A stretch of 64,000 bases of DNA from Streptomyces sp. NBC_00154 (GCF_026342835.1 NZ_JAPEMI010000002.1:682001-746000); one strand, 5' to 3'; counted from the stretch's first letter, positions 1 to 9,518 are shown. Notes: a model not told the origin generated them from the letters alone. Numbers and translations are program-made.

Positions 1-582
1 CACGCTGACCGCGTCGAGGTAGAACCACGACCCGATCTGTTCCGTGTACGCGCCGTCCCGTTCCTCGGCCGCGTGGTCGCCGGCGGTCGCGTACGACGTC
101 TGGAGAGCCATCCCGTGCCCGGTGGCGGGACCGCCCGCCGTCCGTACGTACAGGCTGACCGCCAGATCGCTGCCGGCCTCGGTCCTCCCGGGCAGCGGAT
201 CGCTGTAGCGGATCTCGCCCGGCGCCAGGGTCACGGACGCCGCCCGGTCGAAGCGCAGCTTCCTGTTGGAGCCCGCGACCAGCCGGGCACCACTCTTGCG
301 CAGCCCGGCGTATGCGCTGCCGATGACCAGTGGCCGGTCGCCGAACGCGTTGGACACCCGGATGCGCATCCCGCTGCCGCTCACGCTGGTCCGGACGACC
401 AGACGGTAGCTGCGGTCGGACGGGGACTCGCCCAGTCGGTCCGCGCTGGCCGCCCAGGTGACCACCGATGGGTCGGGCACGGGAGTCGACGCGGCGGCGG
501 AGGAGGTGGCGTGGGCGGGGGCGAGAACTGTGGCGGCGAGGGCCACGACCGCGATCAGGGCGCGGTGCGCTGCGCCGCTCAT
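1..582 (-). CDS. SGNH/GDSL hydrolase, N-terminal part (runs off window)
   Basis: The first 194 codons are visible and the 3' end lies beyond base 1. An N-terminal signal peptide (hydrophobic stretch rich in Ala/Val/Leu, about residues 8-28) precedes a region that reads like the N-terminal beta-sandwich extension of secreted Streptomyces GDSL esterases: W-A-A-S-A-D, then S-Y-R-L-V-V-R-T, then R-V-S-N-A-F-G-D, and later G-H-G-M-A-L-Q-T-S-Y. The catalytic GDS block would lie downstream and is not seen. The ATG overlaps the stop of the GH95 gene by 4 bases (ATGA), so the two are translationally coupled. A role as an esterase removing acyl groups from glycans is inferred from the family and the operon. 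Confidence 0.8.
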   Translation of the reverse strand, partial: MSGAAHRALIAVVALAATVLAPAHATSSAAASTPVPDPSVVTWAASADRLGESPSDRSYRLVVRTSVSGSGMRIRVSNAFGDRPLVIGSAYAGLRKSGARLVAGSNRKLRFDRAASVTLAPGEIRYSDPLPGRTEAGSDLAVSLYVRTAGGPATGHGMALQTSYATAGDHAAEERDGAYTEQIGSWFYLDAVSV

Positions 583-3005
583 CGGAAGTTCCGCAGCGTG
601 ACGGATTCCCCGGCGCGGAGGTCGACGTCGTGCGAGATGCCGCCCGCCGTCACCGTGGTCCTGCGCCCGCCGACACTGTGGATGGTGGCCTCGCGGACCC
701 TGCCGTCGCGCCAGCTCAGGTCGACGACGAAACCGCTGCGCGCCCCGATGCCGGTGACCGAGCCGGAGCGCGCCCAGGCGGCGGGCAGCGCGGGCAGCAG
801 TTCGATGTGTCCGGGGCGCGAGTAGAGCAGCATCTCGATCATGGCGGCGGGAGTACCGAAGTTGGACTCGATCTGAAAGATCCCGCGGCCCTTCCCGGTC
901 TCGTAGATGTCGAACAGATTCATCGCGCTGCCGTTGCTGCCGTCGACGGACGGCCGCAGATTGGTGATCACCAGCTGATACGCGTTCTCGGCGTGCTTCA
1001 GTCGTGCCCAGCACAGGGACCGCCAGGCGTTCGCCCAGCCGAAGTTCTCCATCCCACGCGCGGTGAGGAGTTCGGTCGCGCCCTTCACCAACGCCGCGGG
1101 CGACGCGTCGGGTCGGATGCGGTCGCCCGGGAACAGGCCCACCAGCGGGGAGAGATGGCGGTGAGTGGTCTCGCCGAGGTTGTCCGGGGACATCCATTCC
1201 TGGAGCCAACCGGTCTTCGGGCTGACCTCGGGCATGTACAGCCGCTCCTGGAGCCCGGCGACGGTCTTGCTGTACGCGGCGTTCCTGCCGAGCAGCGCAC
1301 TGGCCTCGCGGTAGTGCGCGAAGAGGTCCCGCACCACTTCCTGGGCGTAGGTGATGCCCTTCGCGTCCTGGGGGCCGTGCTCCGGCGACCAGTCCTTGTC
1401 GGCGACGAGGACCTCACGTTCCTTGCCGGTGTCCGCGTCGGTGACCGTCATGGTCAGCAGCCGGGTCTCCCAGAACTCGCAGGCACCGTGGAGGAGCGGG
1501 TAGATCTTCGCGAGATGCTGCCGGTCCTGGGTGTACTCGTAGTGCTCCCACAGGGTGTTGCACAGCCAGGCACTGCCCGAGGGGTGCCACCACCAGCCCA
1601 GGCCGCCGTAGATGTTCGTGGAGAACGCCACGGTCCAGCCGGCGATTTTGCCCGAGGAGTTGCGGAACCGGTTGCGCGGATCGTTGAACAGGCTCTGGGT
1701 GAGTTCCGTCCAGACCGGGAGCTGGGAGAGGCAGTAGTCGGTGAACGCGTCGAAGTTGCGGGAGAGCGCGGTGCGGTCGGCCATCCAGTAGTTCATCTGG
1801 ATGTTGATGTCGGTGTGGTAATCACCCATCCAGTCCGGGTCGTTGCCGTCCAGCCACGGGCCCTGGAGGGCGACCGGAAGGCCGCCCCGGGAGCTGCTGA
1901 TCATCAGATAGCGGCCGAACTGGAGGTACAGCGCTTCGAACTCCGGGTCGGGCTCGTCCTGCTGGGTACGCGCCTTCAGCCGCTCCCAGGTGTCGAGTGC
2001 CCGCTGCTCGGCCGTGGAAGGGCCCAGCGAGATCTGCATACCGTCGAACTGGTCGCGGTAGTCGGCCACATGGGTGTGCAGCAGTTCGGTGGGTGAATGC
2101 CGTACGGCGGTCCGCACCTTGGTCCTGGCGAGTGCGGCCGGGTCGAGGCCCGGGTCCCGGTAGCCGGCCTTCGGGTCGGGGGAGTAGTTCGTACCACCGC
2201 TGATCACGACCGTCAGGTCCGCACACCGGGTGAAGACGATCTTCGAGCCCTGGGTGGTGACCGATCCACTCGTGCTGTGCGCGGTGACCGCGGCGCCGTA
2301 GCGGAGCCCGTTGGTGAACTCGGCGCCGAAGGAAAGACTGTCGTGCGCGCCGTCCGCCGATGTCGTCTCGTCGTGCGTGCCGTCGAGCGAGACGGTGCCG
2401 GTGTAGTGACCGCCACCGCGCTGGGAGAACTGCACGACGATCACGTCGTCCGGCTGACTTGCGAAGACGCGGCGTTCGAAGGACACACCCGAGCGGATGT
2501 AGCTGGAGGTGACCAGGCCCTGGGCGAGATCGAGGTCGCGGCGGTAGGTGTTGACCGTGCCGAGATCGTGCTCCGGGATGTCTACCGTCACGTGCGCCAG
2601 CTGGGTGAGACTGCCGAAATCCGCCCGCCCGTAGGGGAATTGCCCGTCCTGCTCCAGTACGTCATTGATCCCGCCGGTCCACATGGTGGCGTCGGAGACG
2701 AAGAGCAGTTCGTGCGAGGGGTCGTTGCCGACGAGAGCACCGAGCCGGCCGTTGCCGACCGGCAGTGCCCGCTCCAGCATCGTCTTCTCGCCGGCCGGTG
2801 CGCGGTACCACATCCGCGTCGTCGAACCTTGGCCCTCGGCAAGCATCGGGGACGTGGTGGGGCGCTTCGGCGGGGCGGTGGCGGCGAAGGCGGGAAGGCC
2901 GCCGAGAGCGGTGAGCGATCCGACGGTGGCGGCGAGCGAGAGCACGCGACGGCGGCTGGTGCTGGTGCTGGGCTGCGCAGGGGTGTGCGGATGCTGGTCG
3001 TTCAC
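579..3005 (-). CDS. GH95 family glycoside hydrolase (alpha-L-fucosidase type), Tat-exported
   Basis: 808 residues, the usual size for GH95, whose members cleave alpha-1,2-L-fucosyl or alpha-L-galactosyl groups by inversion. A twin-arginine signal (S-R-R-R-V-L-S-L near residue 18) predicts folded export. Landmarks in order: A-L-P-V-G-N-G-R-L-G-A (about 80), T-D-I-N-I-Q-M-N-Y-W (about 400), W-S-P-E-H-G-P (about 545, the expected general-acid Glu), H-R-H-L-S-P (about 620) and F-Q-I-E-S-N-F-G (about 720). The two sites that are usually N-I-N and Q-I-D-G-N read D-I-N and Q-I-E-S-N here, so substrate specificity may differ from true fucosidases. GTG start with GGAG 7 bases upstream. It is the sixth gene of the sugar operon. 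Confidence 0.87.
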   Translation of the reverse strand: MNDQHPHTPAQPSTSTSRRRVLSLAATVGSLTALGGLPAFAATAPPKRPTTSPMLAEGQGSTTRMWYRAPAGEKTMLERALPVGNGRLGALVGNDPSHELLFVSDATMWTGGINDVLEQDGQFPYGRADFGSLTQLAHVTVDIPEHDLGTVNTYRRDLDLAQGLVTSSYIRSGVSFERRVFASQPDDVIVVQFSQRGGGHYTGTVSLDGTHDETTSADGAHDSLSFGAEFTNGLRYGAAVTAHSTSGSVTTQGSKIVFTRCADLTVVISGGTNYSPDPKAGYRDPGLDPAALARTKVRTAVRHSPTELLHTHVADYRDQFDGMQISLGPSTAEQRALDTWERLKARTQQDEPDPEFEALYLQFGRYLMISSSRGGLPVALQGPWLDGNDPDWMGDYHTDINIQMNYWMADRTALSRNFDAFTDYCLSQLPVWTELTQSLFNDPRNRFRNSSGKIAGWTVAFSTNIYGGLGWWWHPSGSAWLCNTLWEHYEYTQDRQHLAKIYPLLHGACEFWETRLLTMTVTDADTGKEREVLVADKDWSPEHGPQDAKGITYAQEVVRDLFAHYREASALLGRNAAYSKTVAGLQERLYMPEVSPKTGWLQEWMSPDNLGETTHRHLSPLVGLFPGDRIRPDASPAALVKGATELLTARGMENFGWANAWRSLCWARLKHAENAYQLVITNLRPSVDGSNGSAMNLFDIYETGKGRGIFQIESNFGTPAAMIEMLLYSRPGHIELLPALPAAWARSGSVTGIGARSGFVVDLSWRDGRVREATIHSVGGRRTTVTAGGISHDVDLRAGESVTLRNFR

Positions 3006-3095
3006 GGGACTACTCCATTCCTGCGGACATGGTGGGGGCGCGGTACGGCGTCGGGGGAGACCCGGGCGGGAGCGCGGGCAGGGACAGCACGGGAC

Positions 3096-3123
3096 GGGGG
3101 CGCGCCGATCAGGACGCGCCCCC
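3096..3123 (-). terminator. Hairpin between GH27 and GH95 genes
   Basis: Nine perfectly paired bases (GGGGGCGCG with CGCGCCCCC) around a 10-base loop, starting 22 bases after the GH27 stop. There is no U-tract, as is common in Streptomyces. It probably lowers transcription into the last two genes of the operon rather than ending it completely. Confidence 0.6.
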
Positions 3124-3144
3124 GGATGTGGTCGTGCGACGGGG

Positions 3145-4992
3145 CTACCGGAGCGGAACGTCGATCTTGTCGATGTCGGGTGAGTAGCCCGTACCGCTGT
3201 CGAAGGTGACGGTGTTGCTGCCCGCCTTCAGCGTGACCGGCACACTGATCGTGTCGGCGGCTCCCCAGCCCCCGGTGGCCGGGAAGGCCGTCGCGACTGG
3301 CGCCTTACCGTTCGCGGACACGCCGATCGACCGCGGATCCCCCGACGTGTAGGCGACGTTGATGAGGTAGCGGCCGGCCTGCTTGACGACGACGTGCGTG
3401 AACTGGAGCGTGCCGCCCAGATAAAGGTTGCCGACCTTCTTCGTGCCCGAGCACTCGGCGCAGTCGGCGACGGACGCGGAACCGGTCAGGACGTTGTCCG
3501 GGGACTCCGCCTCGTACGCCGTCGTCTTCAGTGCGGGGCCCTGCGGGGTGACGGTGAACAGACGCGAGCCGTGGGCCGGCAGGGCCTGGGTGATGCCGTC
3601 CTTGTACCGGCCGAGGTTCTCGCTGTTCCACACGTCACGCACGGACGCCTGGCCCGTGAAGCCGAGGGCCGACCAGTCGGCGGTCACCGGGGAGGCGGAG
3701 TCACCCTGGTTGAACAGGGCGACGGTGTAGCTGCCGTCGGGGTTCTGGGACGCCCAGACCTGCTCGTCACCGACCGAGGTGATGGGCTTGGCGGGCCTCC
3801 CCGGCTGCTGGTTGATCTTCAGCACGTCGCGGTTGGTCATCAGCGACAGGCCGTAGTCGTCGAGCTGGGTGAGGTCGTCCCCGCTGAACAGCGGCGACTT
3901 GGCGACCGCCCACAGCGTCATGTAGCTCTGCCGCTCGGCCTTGGTCAGGCCGCTCATGGCGGCGTTGCCGACATTGATCGAGTCGAGGTCGTTCCAGCCG
4001 CCGGGGCCGGCGTACCGCGTCCACCCGGGAGTGTCACGCCACCGGTCCTCGACGGAGTTCTCCCACGACACCAGCGTGTTGCAGTAGCACTCGACATCCG
4101 TGTCGACGCGCCATCCGTTGGACGTGGCCTTCCAGTCCTTGGCGTAGTTGATGTCGAGCGACCAGGAGATCTCCAGATGGATGGGCCGTCCGGTGCTCTT
4201 GATGGCCTTCTGCCAGGCCGCGACGTCCGCGCGGTTGTCGTAGTTGTCGCCGCTCTTGAAGGACCCGGGACCCACACCGTCGAGCTTGAGGAAGTCGTAT
4301 CCCCAGTCGGCGATGAGCTGCGCCTGCGAGTCGACGTACTTCTGGGCACACGGCTTCGAGAAGTCGAGCTTGTACGAGCTGTCCCAGCCGTTGGTCGTCC
4401 GCAGATCGCTGTAGACGATGTCACCGGTGGTGCAGTTGTCGGTGTTCCAGATCGGCAGCTTGCCCTCGCCGTATCCCTCCTTCTCCAGACCGACGGGCAG
4501 ATAGATGCCGGCCTTGAGACCCTTGCCATGGATGCGGTCGGCGACCGCCTTCATCCCGCTCGGGAAGCGTGCCTTGTCGGCCTTCTGGCGCCCGTACGCG
4601 TCGAACTCCGGCGTCCAGTCCCAGCCGCGCCACCAGCCGGCGTCGATGTTGATGTACTCGTAGCCGTACTTCTTGAGCTTGGAGGCCAAGGCGTCCGTCT
4701 GCTTGTTGACGTTGGCCTCGGTGAGATAGCTGTAGTTCCCGTCGGGATTGACCCCCGGGTACGAGGTGGTCTGGAGACTCCAGCTGCTCCAGCCCATGTA
4801 CGGCTTCTGGGCTACGCCGTCCTCGCCGGTGCCTGCGGCGTCGGTCGCCGCGGTGGTGGCGACGGGGGAGATGGCGGGGGACTCGGACGGGGCAGCCTGC
4901 GCCGTCGGCACGGCGACTGCCAGGCCTGCGGTGACGGCGAGTACCAGCGCGGAGCGCAGGGCTCTCGTGGCGGGGCGGGTGGGTGACCGCAT
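3145..4992 (-). CDS. Secreted GH27 alpha-galactosidase with C-terminal carbohydrate-binding module
   Basis: 615 residues. A Sec signal peptide (about 1-33, ending in A-Q-A-A) precedes a GH27 (alpha/beta)8 barrel. The barrel starts at Y-M-G-W-S-S-W-S and includes Y-I-N-I-D-A-G-W-W and Y-D-F-L-K-L-D-G, whose last Asp is the expected nucleophile. W-R-V-D-T-D-V carries the likely acid/base Asp, and G-G-W-N-D-L-D follows. An antiparallel beta domain leads to a CBM35/CBM6-like module from about residue 485 (A-Y-E-A-E-S-P to the end). GH27 also contains beta-L-arabinopyranosidases, so the exact sugar is not certain. It sits in the operon with two other glycosidases and a sugar importer. SD AGAGG about 9 bases before the ATG. 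Confidence 0.88.
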   Translation of the reverse strand: MRSPTRPATRALRSALVLAVTAGLAVAVPTAQAAPSESPAISPVATTAATDAAGTGEDGVAQKPYMGWSSWSLQTTSYPGVNPDGNYSYLTEANVNKQTDALASKLKKYGYEYINIDAGWWRGWDWTPEFDAYGRQKADKARFPSGMKAVADRIHGKGLKAGIYLPVGLEKEGYGEGKLPIWNTDNCTTGDIVYSDLRTTNGWDSSYKLDFSKPCAQKYVDSQAQLIADWGYDFLKLDGVGPGSFKSGDNYDNRADVAAWQKAIKSTGRPIHLEISWSLDINYAKDWKATSNGWRVDTDVECYCNTLVSWENSVEDRWRDTPGWTRYAGPGGWNDLDSINVGNAAMSGLTKAERQSYMTLWAVAKSPLFSGDDLTQLDDYGLSLMTNRDVLKINQQPGRPAKPITSVGDEQVWASQNPDGSYTVALFNQGDSASPVTADWSALGFTGQASVRDVWNSENLGRYKDGITQALPAHGSRLFTVTPQGPALKTTAYEAESPDNVLTGSASVADCAECSGTKKVGNLYLGGTLQFTHVVVKQAGRYLINVAYTSGDPRSIGVSANGKAPVATAFPATGGWGAADTISVPVTLKAGSNTVTFDSGTGYSPDIDKIDVPLR

Positions 4993-5091
4993 GAGAGGGG
5001 ACCTCTTTGCTTTCTCGGCGAAGGGATTCGGTAGTGGTGCGGTGTTCCGGTTGCGTGCAGTGCAGGGCTGCGCAGCGCGGGACAGGGTTCG

Positions 5092-6015
5092 CTACTTGCC
5101 CGAACCGAGGGTGAGCCCGCTGATGAACTGGCGCTGGAGCGCGAAGTACACGAGCAGCGTCGGGATCGCGGTCATCAGTGCGCCGGCCGCGATGAGGTTG
5201 GGATTGGTGAAGTACTGGCCCTGGAGGTTGGCGAGTGCCGAGGTGATCGGGCGTTTGTCGCCGGTCTCGATCAGGGCGAGCGACCAGAAGAAGTCGTTGT
5301 AGATCCAGATCGATTCGAGGGTGGCGAGCGCCGCGAACGCGGGACGGCACAGCGGCAGCACGATCTGGAAGAACTGGCGCCACACCGGGGCGCCGTCCAC
5401 CAGCGCCGCCTCCGTGATCTCCTTCGGGATCGTCCGCATGTAGTTGCTGAGGACGAAGGTGCAGAAGCCGCACTGGTAGGCGATGTGGATGACGATGATG
5501 CCCCACACCGAGTTGTAGAGCAGGAACGAGTCGCTCATCCAGCCGGGCAGCGGGATCAGCAGGTAGAGCCGGTACAGCGGAGTGATCAGCACCTGGGCGG
5601 GGAGCAGGTTGCCCGCGGTGAAGAGCATCAGCAGGACGACGTTCCAGCGGAAGTCGAACCGCGAGACGAAGAAGGCCACCGCGGCGGAGAAGAGCAGCGT
5701 GCCGAGGACCGCCGGAACGGTGATCAGGACGGAGTTCCAGAAGAAGTGCGGCATCCCCGACTGGTGCCAGGCGGTACCGAAGTTCTCGAAGCCGAGACTG
5801 TGCGGCAGGGAGAGGTAGCCGTGCCTGCTGGTGTCCGAGTAGGGCCGCAGCGAGGTGTACACCGCCCACAGCAGCGGAACGAGCCACAGGAAGGCGATCC
5901 CGCCGAGCAGCACATGCCGTCCGGTCTGTCGCCTCGGGCGCGAGGGGCCCGCGTCCGGGAGCGGCGCTCGGCGGGTACGCGGGCCGGCCGCCGGCGGTGT
6001 GACGGTCGCGGTCAC
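5092..6015 (-). CDS. Carbohydrate ABC transporter permease (MalG type)
   Basis: 307 residues with about six membrane helices. The cytoplasmic EAA loop reads E-I-T-E-A-A-L-V-D-G-A near residue 205, the site that contacts the ATPase. The GTG start overlaps the stop of the partner permease (GTGA). A longer reading frame continues upstream, but that part only shadows the partner gene. It forms the membrane channel with the upstream permease. No ATPase gene is present in the operon; in Streptomyces such importers usually share the multi-substrate ATPase MsiK encoded elsewhere. Confidence 0.88.
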   Translation of the reverse strand: MTATVTPPAAGPRTRRAPLPDAGPSRPRRQTGRHVLLGGIAFLWLVPLLWAVYTSLRPYSDTSRHGYLSLPHSLGFENFGTAWHQSGMPHFFWNSVLITVPAVLGTLLFSAAVAFFVSRFDFRWNVVLLMLFTAGNLLPAQVLITPLYRLYLLIPLPGWMSDSFLLYNSVWGIIVIHIAYQCGFCTFVLSNYMRTIPKEITEAALVDGAPVWRQFFQIVLPLCRPAFAALATLESIWIYNDFFWSLALIETGDKRPITSALANLQGQYFTNPNLIAAGALMTAIPTLLVYFALQRQFISGLTLGSGK

Positions 6016-6992
6016 TGGTCCTCCTTGCGGAAGGTCTGGGCAAGGAAGGTGCCGATGGCGAGCAGCGAGACGATGAGCAGGACGACCGCGAGTGCGGAGC
6101 CGTAACCGATGTGGCTGGACTCGCCGATGATGTTGTCGGTGATCAGGAGCGACAGGAGCTCCATCCCGGGCTTGCTGCCGACACCGCCGCCGAGCACATA
6201 GACGATGTCGAACGCCCGCAGCGATTCCATGACGGTGACGACGAGAATGATGATGTTGACCGGCTTGAGTGCCGGGAAGACCACCCTCAGGAACGTCTGG
6301 CGTCCATTGGCGCCGTCGAGCGAGGCCGCTTCCTTCAGCGCGGGGTCGAATCCCTTCAGACCGGCCAGATAGAGGATCATGATGTAGCCGGTGTGCCGCC
6401 AGGCCGAGGCGATGAGGACGGCCCACAGATTGAGGTCCGGATCGCCCAGCCAGTCGATGTGGTGGCCGGGTGCCGCCCCGTTCAGGATGCCGTTGAGAAG
6501 TCCGTTGTCGGGGTTGTAGATGATCTCCCAGATGAAGCCGACCACGGCGAGCGAGAGCACCATGGGCAGGAAGATCGCAGTCTGGTAGAAGCGGGTGAAC
6601 CTGATCTTCCGGTCGAGCTGGTACGCGAGGAAGATGCCGAACGGGGTGGGCAGCAGCGCCGTGAACAGCAGCCAGACGACGTTGTGCTGCACCGCGGGCC
6701 AGAACGGCGGGTAATTGGTGAAGATCTCCAGGTAGTTGTCCAGGCCGACCCAGCGGATGTCACTCGGTTCGATGCCGTCCCAGCTGGTGAAGGACAGTCC
6801 GATGGAGGCCAGCGCCGGCAGCCAGACGAAGACCAGCAGGGCGAGCAGCGGAATACCGACGATGACCGTGAGGAAGAGGCGGTCACCGCGGCCGAGCCGC
6901 AGCGGCCGCGGGCGGGCACGCGGGGCGTCGGGGGGCGCCGGGGCGGGCGCCCGGGGAGGGGCGGCGGGAGGCGCCGAGCCTACGGAGGACAT
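6012..6992 (-). CDS. Carbohydrate ABC transporter permease (MalF type)
   Basis: 326 residues. A Pro/Ala-rich cytoplasmic head of about 38 residues precedes roughly six membrane segments. The EAA motif (K-E-A-A-S-L-D-G-A-N-G near residue 231) is clear. It sits between the binding-protein gene (21-base gap) and the second permease (4-base overlap), so it is the first of the two channel subunits of an alpha-galactoside or fucoside importer. The substrate is inferred from the enzymes in the same operon. SD AAGG 6 bases before the ATG. Confidence 0.88.
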   Translation of the reverse strand: MSSVGSAPPAAPPRAPAPAPPDAPRARPRPLRLGRGDRLFLTVIVGIPLLALLVFVWLPALASIGLSFTSWDGIEPSDIRWVGLDNYLEIFTNYPPFWPAVQHNVVWLLFTALLPTPFGIFLAYQLDRKIRFTRFYQTAIFLPMVLSLAVVGFIWEIIYNPDNGLLNGILNGAAPGHHIDWLGDPDLNLWAVLIASAWRHTGYIMILYLAGLKGFDPALKEAASLDGANGRQTFLRVVFPALKPVNIIILVVTVMESLRAFDIVYVLGGGVGSKPGMELLSLLITDNIIGESSHIGYGSALAVVLLIVSLLAIGTFLAQTFRKEDQ

Positions 6993-7013
6993 GGTGAACC
7001 TTCCCGGTCCGGA

Positions 7014-8327
7014 TCAGGCCGTGAAGAAGCGCGAGCGCTGGGACTCGATCTTCTTCAGCAGGGCCGAGCCGTCGTCGGGGTGGCCCAGCCACTGAGCCAG
7101 GCCCGGCAGTACGACGGTGGAGACGAAGCCCGGGTCGCTGTCGCGGTCGCCGAACTGCGTGATGTGCTTCGCCGAGGCGATGAGTTCCGCGGACTTCTTC
7201 TGCAGGGCGTTGTACGAGCCGGTGTCCGCGGCGGAGTGGACGGCGACATTGCTCGGGTCGGCCCCCATGTACAGGTTCTCCGCCTGGGCGCTGCCGAGGA
7301 ATTCGAGGAGGCGGGCCGCGCCCTTCTCGTTCTTCGGCTTGCGGCTGAGCATGAACCCGTCGGTGGGTGCCTCGACCGTGTCCTGGCCGTGGGCTGCGTC
7401 GATCTCCGGGAAGGCGAAGAAGTCGATGTCCGCGCGCAGCTTCTCGTCGGTGATCTGCTGTCCCAGGAACAGCCCGATGACCGCCATGCCGGACTTCTTG
7501 TCGAGCAGTGACTGAGCGGCGTCCTGCCATGAGCGGCCGCCCGCGCCCTGCTGGTAGTAGGGGCTGAGTTCACGCCACAGGTCCAGGGTCCGGCTCGTAC
7601 GGCGGTCGGTCCAGGAGACCTCACCCCGCATGAGCGACATGTGGAAGTCGTATCCGTTGGCCCGCAGATTCAGGTAGTCGAAGGCGCCGAGGATGGACCA
7701 GCTGTCGCCCCCGCCGTATCCGGAGGCGATCGGCGACAGGCCGTCCTTCTTCATCTGCTTGGCCAGTGCGGTGAATTCGCTCCAGGTGCGGGGCGGTTCG
7801 TACCCGCGCTCCTTGAACACGCTCTTGCGGTAGAAGACGGCCCACGGGTAGTTGTACAGCGGGACGAAGTAGTACTTGCCGTCCTCGCCCTTGGAGAGCT
7901 GCTTCGCGGCGTCGCTGAAGCCGGAACCTATGGTGTCCCAGACGTCGTCGAGCGGTCGAGCGAGCCCCTTCTTGGCGAAGTACTGCATGCGGTAGCCCGC
8001 GAACCAGGTGAAGACGTCGTCCGGTGTGCCCTGGAGATAGGTGGAGATGCTCTTCTGGAACGTGTCATGGTCGACGGTGTTCGTCTTGACCTTGAGACCG
8101 CTGTCCTTGGTGAAGGCACTGGTCACCGCCGCGTAGGCGGACTTGGGTGTGGCATCGGCTCCGTTCGATCCGAAGGTGACCGTCTTCGGGTCGGCCGAAG
8201 GACCGCCGCCGCAGGCCGTCAGCAGCGGCGCGGCCAGTGCGGCGGCGCCGACTCCGAGCGTGCCCCGGACCACCGTGCGGCGGCTGGGATCGGTGACGGG
8301 CGACAAGATGCGGCTCTGCATCGTCAT
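7014..8327 (-). CDS. Sugar-binding lipoprotein of ABC importer
   Basis: 437 residues. The signal region combines a twin-arginine pair (S-R-R-T-V-V-R-G) with a lipobox (L-L-T-A-C, Cys near residue 39), so the protein should be a Tat-exported lipoprotein. The body has the look of family-1 solute-binding proteins: T-V-T-F-G-S-N-G after the linker, then an aromatic-rich stretch F-T-W-F-A-G-Y-R-M-Q-Y-F and a hinge with many Trp/Tyr. Nine bases separate it from the upstream ROK gene. The ATG follows GAGGAG at 5 bases. It captures oligosaccharide outside the membrane and delivers it to the two permeases. Confidence 0.9.
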   Translation of the reverse strand: MTMQSRILSPVTDPSRRTVVRGTLGVGAAALAAPLLTACGGGPSADPKTVTFGSNGADATPKSAYAAVTSAFTKDSGLKVKTNTVDHDTFQKSISTYLQGTPDDVFTWFAGYRMQYFAKKGLARPLDDVWDTIGSGFSDAAKQLSKGEDGKYYFVPLYNYPWAVFYRKSVFKERGYEPPRTWSEFTALAKQMKKDGLSPIASGYGGGDSWSILGAFDYLNLRANGYDFHMSLMRGEVSWTDRRTSRTLDLWRELSPYYQQGAGGRSWQDAAQSLLDKKSGMAVIGLFLGQQITDEKLRADIDFFAFPEIDAAHGQDTVEAPTDGFMLSRKPKNEKGAARLLEFLGSAQAENLYMGADPSNVAVHSAADTGSYNALQKKSAELIASAKHITQFGDRDSDPGFVSTVVLPGLAQWLGHPDDGSALLKKIESQRSRFFTA

Positions 8328-8336
8328 TACTGCTCC

Positions 8337-9512
8337 TCATACGTGTTCTGTACCGATGAAGGACTGGATCGCGGTCGCCGCGGCCCCGCGCGCCCATTCC
8401 TCGAAGGGCAGCGGACGTGTCATCACGTCGCACTGGGCGGCGGTACCGAAGGCGGCGGCGGCGAAGGTGTCGCGGATCTGCTCGGCGAACAGGTCGTACG
8501 CCGCCAGGCCCTCGCCCGAGATGATCACCCGCTGGGGTCCGAGGACATTGACGACGGCCCCGATGGCCCGTCCGATGGCCTCCCCGGCCCGTGCGTACAC
8601 CTCCCGGGCCCCGGGATCGCCACGGTGCGCGAGTTCAAGGGCCTGCGCGGAGTCGGTGACCGGCAGTCCGGTCACCTCGCCGACCCGACGGATGATGGCG
8701 GCGTCACCGGCGATGGCTTCCACGCACCCGGTGTTGCCGCAGTGGCACGGCGGTCCCTGCGGGTCGATGGACAGATGCCCGATCTCGCCGGCCACGCCGT
8801 GCGCACCGGAGACCACCCTGCCGTGCACCACAAGACCGCAGCCGATGCCCGCGCCGACGGTCACCAGCGCGAAGTCCGGCACTCCCACCCCGGCCCCGAA
8901 CCACTGCTCGGCCACCGTCAGGGCCCGGACATCGTTGTCGACCGTGACGGGCAGACCCGTCACAGCCTGCGCCAGCTCGGCGAGCGGCACGTCGCGCCAG
9001 TCCAGGAACGGTGAGTAGCGGACCACTCCGGCGGCGCGGTCCACATCTCCGGACACCGCGAGGCCCATGCCGCTCACCCGCACCCCGAACCCATCGGCCT
9101 CCGCGAGGAGTTCCTGCACGAGCGCGGCGGTCGAGGCGAGCACGGCTCCGGGATCACGGGCGGTGATCCGGACGTGCCGGGCGACCCGGATGCGGCAGCA
9201 CAGGTCGGTCAGGACCGCGATGATCTCGTCCCCGGTGACCTTGACGCCGATGAACAGTGCGCGGCCACCGTCCACCCGTACGAGGTTGGCGGGCCGCCCG
9301 AGAGACGGCGGTGCCTCCTCGTCCACGCCCTCGACGAGATAGCCGGCCGCCATCAGGGGCCGTACGGCCTTGGTGACCGCGGCCGGTGAGAGATCGGTGC
9401 GCCGGCCGATCTCGGCGCGGGTGAGCGGGCCGTGGGACAGCGTGGTGGTGAAGACCAGAGAAGCGGCCGGTGTCGGAACCGGGACTGCCTCGGGACGGGG
9501 CGACGAGTGCAT
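8337..9512 (-). CDS. ROK family transcriptional repressor
   Basis: 391 residues. An N-terminal winged helix (L-T-R-A-E-I-G-R-R-T-D-L-S, about 28-60) is followed by a ROK sugar-kinase fold with the zinc signature C-H-C-G-N-T-G-C-V-E near residue 255 and the preceding G-H-L-S-I-D. The ATG at 9512 is chosen because the reading frame beyond it crosses a clear promoter, and because transcription is predicted to begin at about that base. It is the first gene of the minus-strand operon and probably represses it, itself and the divergent GH36 gene, with release by a sugar ligand. Confidence 0.87.
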   Translation of the reverse strand: MHSSPRPEAVPVPTPAASLVFTTTLSHGPLTRAEIGRRTDLSPAAVTKAVRPLMAAGYLVEGVDEEAPPSLGRPANLVRVDGGRALFIGVKVTGDEIIAVLTDLCCRIRVARHVRITARDPGAVLASTAALVQELLAEADGFGVRVSGMGLAVSGDVDRAAGVVRYSPFLDWRDVPLAELAQAVTGLPVTVDNDVRALTVAEQWFGAGVGVPDFALVTVGAGIGCGLVVHGRVVSGAHGVAGEIGHLSIDPQGPPCHCGNTGCVEAIAGDAAIIRRVGEVTGLPVTDSAQALELAHRGDPGAREVYARAGEAIGRAIGAVVNVLGPQRVIISGEGLAAYDLFAEQIRDTFAAAAFGTAAQCDVMTRPLPFEEWARGAAATAIQSFIGTEHV

Positions 9513-9518
9513 GGCCGA

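Noticed and set aside
468..2096. Long plus-strand frame of 542 codons opposite the GH95 gene
   Set aside because: It lies antisense to a gene with clear motifs, and its composition (Arg, Val, Gly, Asp) is typical of GC-rich shadow frames.
4421..6043. 540-codon minus-strand frame across the permease and GH27 start
   Set aside because: Overlaps two well-supported genes in another phase; Arg/Pro/His-rich with no motif.
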